Positions 62,130 through 64,000 of a DNA stretch of 64,000 bases are shown piece by piece (within the stretch, counting starts at the first letter, position 1; every line of letters starts with the position of its first letter). The notes below the pieces were generated by a model, which saw nothing but the letters and a program-made list of their open reading frames with translations, was not told the origin of the DNA and did not search any database. Both the position numbers and the translations under genes were made by a program. This DNA is from JAPOXR01 sp965214695. Its GTDB lineage: Bacteria; Pseudomonadota; Alphaproteobacteria; Rhodobacterales; Rhodobacteraceae. The DNA is taken from the NCBI GenBank assembly GCA_965214695.1, contig OZ243967.1, positions 310,001 through 374,000 on the forward strand, written 5' to 3'.

Positions 62130-62425
62130 CTTCCCTTCGGATCGCGGCCGCCAGGAGTGCCACCTCAAAGTCACCGTAGTTTTGCAGGCCGTCAGCGTTC
62201 TTGTCCATGGCAGCTTAGGTTGTGTGCGGTGGCATATACCAAAATGCAGTGGCACCAATGCGGTCCCAGGCCATCTTCCCGGGCTGTCAGCGGCTTGCCG
62301 GCATCCTCGTGCCTGACCTCGACCCCAAGGTAAGCCTGCCGGGCCGCCCGGTCCCCGGCAGCATTCTTGAATTGCCCGTCTGATCATGCCGCTGTTCATG
62401 GTGACAATACAGGTCAGAATCCAGG
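62130..62425 (-). pseudogene. Decayed tandem copy of the small upstream partner gene
   Basis: Reverse-strand sequence here parallels 61640-61920. Both contain a TGTCACCATGAACAGC front. The copy reads MAWDRIGATAFWYMPPHTT where the intact gene has IAWDRYGATALWSTPPHATY, then a stop. It continues as LQNYGDFEVALLAAAIRRE against LRSDGDLEAAYLAAAILKE. Frame changes and an in-frame stop show that it no longer encodes a full protein. Its 3' part stays open into the intact gene's frame. Confidence 0.65.
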
Positions 62426-62500
62426 TCGTTGAATGCGTTTGGGTCGTTGGTGCGGCCGTGAATTGCACCGGCCTTCTCGCTTGAAGCGCACAGCTGTCGA

Positions 62501-64000
62501 TCAGATCGTCCTGTCACGGAAATTCCTGGCCAGTTGCAGGGCAAGGAATCGGGAGTAGTAGCGCGCCTGCGACAAATTGCCGCCGGTAAACCAGAGTCCG
62601 GGTTGGGCAGTCTCCACCCACATGTTCCGCAACTCGCCGACCCACGGTCCCGGATCTCCCTTCGTGTCGGAGCCATATCCCCAACAGGGCCCGACACGGT
62701 CCGCAGTTTCACGATCCATGAGTCCTGCAACCCAGTCGGTCATGCCTCCGTATCCCGTGGCATAGATGATCGCATCGGCCTTGAGTGCATCACCGTTTTC
62801 CAGGTGCACAGTGCTCTTGTCGAGATAGTTGATGCCGTGACCAGACTTCACACCGATACGACCATCCATGACCATCTCGGCAGCACCGACGTCGATATAA
62901 TATCCAGACGCCGTGCGTCGGTACTTCATGCCCAACCCGGTGCCATCTTCGGCAAAATCGAGGGCAAATCCTGCGGCGGTCAGCCGCTGATAATATGCGC
63001 GTTGGTCAGAGCGGATCTCGTTCCATATGTTGCGATGTCTCTTCTCCAGGACACGCAGTGGAATCGACGCCTGCAGGAAATCGGCCAACTCCGTGGTGAT
63101 GCCTCTTGCGATGGCTTGCGCCGAATAGAGGGGCCCAAGAATCCGGTCGCAGTAATCCGCCTGCCTCACGACGAGAGAGGACGAGCGTTGCAGCAGCGTC
63201 GGCCGCGCCCCGGCCATGACGAGATCAGATGCGATATCATGGGCAGAATTGTTTGCGCCGACCAACACGACATCCATGTTCGTGAATTGTGCTCCATCCG
63301 TGTATTCGCTTGAATGAAGTTGCGGGCCCTCAAAGATGTCCTGCCCGTCAATGGTCGGGGAGTTGGGGAGGCCAGACAATCCCAGTGCCATGACAATATG
63401 CGCCGGCCTCAGTGACAAGCTCTCGCCGTCCTGCCTCAACTGCGCTGTCCAGGTTTGGCTGTTCCGGTCAAAGGTGGCATTTTCCAGCGCCGTGTTGGTC
63501 CGGATTTCGAGATTCAGATCTTCGGCATAGGCTTCCAGCCAATCTCCCATTTGGTCCTTTGGCGTGAAGACCGGCCAGTCTTCGGGGAAGGGTTTGAAGG
63601 GCATGTGGTCATACCAGACCGGGTCGTGCAGGACGAGACTGTCATAGCGAGACCGCCACTGATCGCCGACACGGGGCAACTTGTCGACAATGAGATAGGG
63701 AACCTCCAGGTCGGACAATTGTGCACCGAGGGCAAGGCCACCCTGTCCTCCGCCAATGACGAGGACAAATGGTTGAACCGGAATTCCGTCCTGCCTTGCC
63801 GGGGAGGTCAAATCATCGAGTTGTGTGAAGAGCGTTTCGCAAAGATCGTTCGAGGTGCGGACATGCCCGCGTCCCTTGCCTTCGGCCGTCTCAAAGCGGA
63901 AAAGTCCTTCGCTGTCGGTTGACGCCCCTTCGATTACCACATTTCGAAAACCTGACGAGGCGCCAGAGCTGGCACCGAATTCTGCAATGGCTTCCCTCCC
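62501..64000 (-). CDS. Flavin-dependent monooxygenase-like FAD/NAD(P)-binding protein, 5' end cut by window edge
   Basis: At least 499 residues are visible and the frame is open to the window edge. An N-terminal NTF2-like remnant (LFRFETAEGKGRGHVRTSN) precedes the FAD motif VLVIGGGQGGLALGAQL. The NADP motif follows as VVLVGANNSAHDIASDL. A C-terminal ATGYGGMTDWVAG-like stretch and GLWFTGGNLSQARYYS are conserved in group B flavin monooxygenases with this N-terminal extension. It would oxygenate a carbon, nitrogen or sulfur atom in an unknown substrate. The true start lies beyond 64000. Confidence 0.85.
   Translation of the reverse strand, partial: GREAIAEFGASSGASSGFRNVVIEGASTDSEGLFRFETAEGKGRGHVRTSNDLCETLFTQLDDLTSPARQDGIPVQPFVLVIGGGQGGLALGAQLSDLEVPYLIVDKLPRVGDQWRSRYDSLVLHDPVWYDHMPFKPFPEDWPVFTPKDQMGDWLEAYAEDLNLEIRTNTALENATFDRNSQTWTAQLRQDGESLSLRPAHIVMALGLSGLPNSPTIDGQDIFEGPQLHSSEYTDGAQFTNMDVVLVGANNSAHDIASDLVMAGARPTLLQRSSSLVVRQADYCDRILGPLYSAQAIARGITTELADFLQASIPLRVLEKRHRNIWNEIRSDQRAYYQRLTAAGFALDFAEDGTGLGMKYRRTASGYYIDVGAAEMVMDGRIGVKSGHGINYLDKSTVHLENGDALKADAIIYATGYGGMTDWVAGLMDRETADRVGPCWGYGSDTKGDPGPWVGELRNMWVETAQPGLWFTGGNLSQARYYSRFLALQLARNFRDRTI

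Overview
The window is GC-rich, densely coded bacterial DNA and looks alphaproteobacterial. Indicators are a lon gene followed directly by tRNA-Val genes, a sufT-sufA pair, a malate synthase G, and a DMSP demethylase (dmdA) beside an acrylyl-CoA reductase (acuI). That last pair points to a marine, Rhodobacterales- or Rhodospirillales-like heterotroph. This placement is inferred from gene content only.

Bases 1-25.8 kb look like stable chromosome with short gaps. They start with the 5' tip of a TRAP transporter small permease divergent from a LacI-type regulator. An MFS transporter, a 3-methyladenine glycosylase coupled to an esterase, a DUF924 protein, tpiA, sufA, sufT, tgt and lon follow, then two tRNA-Val genes. 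Next come a broken Fic gene, tRNA-Asp, and a tight same-strand run: aldehyde dehydrogenase, DUF2182, DUF1326, dmdA, acuI, glcB. The block closes with a cysteine synthase-like gene overlapping an MscS-type channel and an AlaX-type editing protein, a class II aldolase-like gene and tRNA-Ser(GGA).

Bases 26-60.3 kb look like an accessory catabolic region starting just past tRNA-Ser. Gaps of 300-970 bases, gene remnants and paralogues are frequent. It carries an IlvD/Edd dehydratase, two phytanoyl-CoA dioxygenase-like proteins, a zinc alcohol dehydrogenase, an HpcH/HpaI aldolase, three intact SDRs and one SDR remnant, a fatty-acid desaturase, and two ThDP-dependent enzymes each followed by an SDR sequence. 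A 3-hydroxyacyl-CoA dehydrogenase, an amidohydrolase and an acetoacetate decarboxylase-like protein form a further chain. Two transport systems are embedded: a GldA/GldFG-like ABC exporter with a DUF4340 protein, and a peptide/nickel-type uptake system (ATPase, binding protein, two permeases, ATPase). The uptake locus is split by a frameshifted insertion element whose transposase carries an N-terminal DruA-like (DUF4338) domain. Together these genes suggest uptake and stepwise oxidation or cleavage of an unidentified organic substrate.

Bases 60.7-64 kb hold a nucleotidyltransferase-like gene coupled to a small unknown gene, with a decayed tandem copy of the small gene upstream. This pair resembles a toxin-antitoxin module but is unproven. 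A flavin-dependent monooxygenase-like gene runs off the right edge. No CRISPR array, rRNA, integrase or replication origin was seen.
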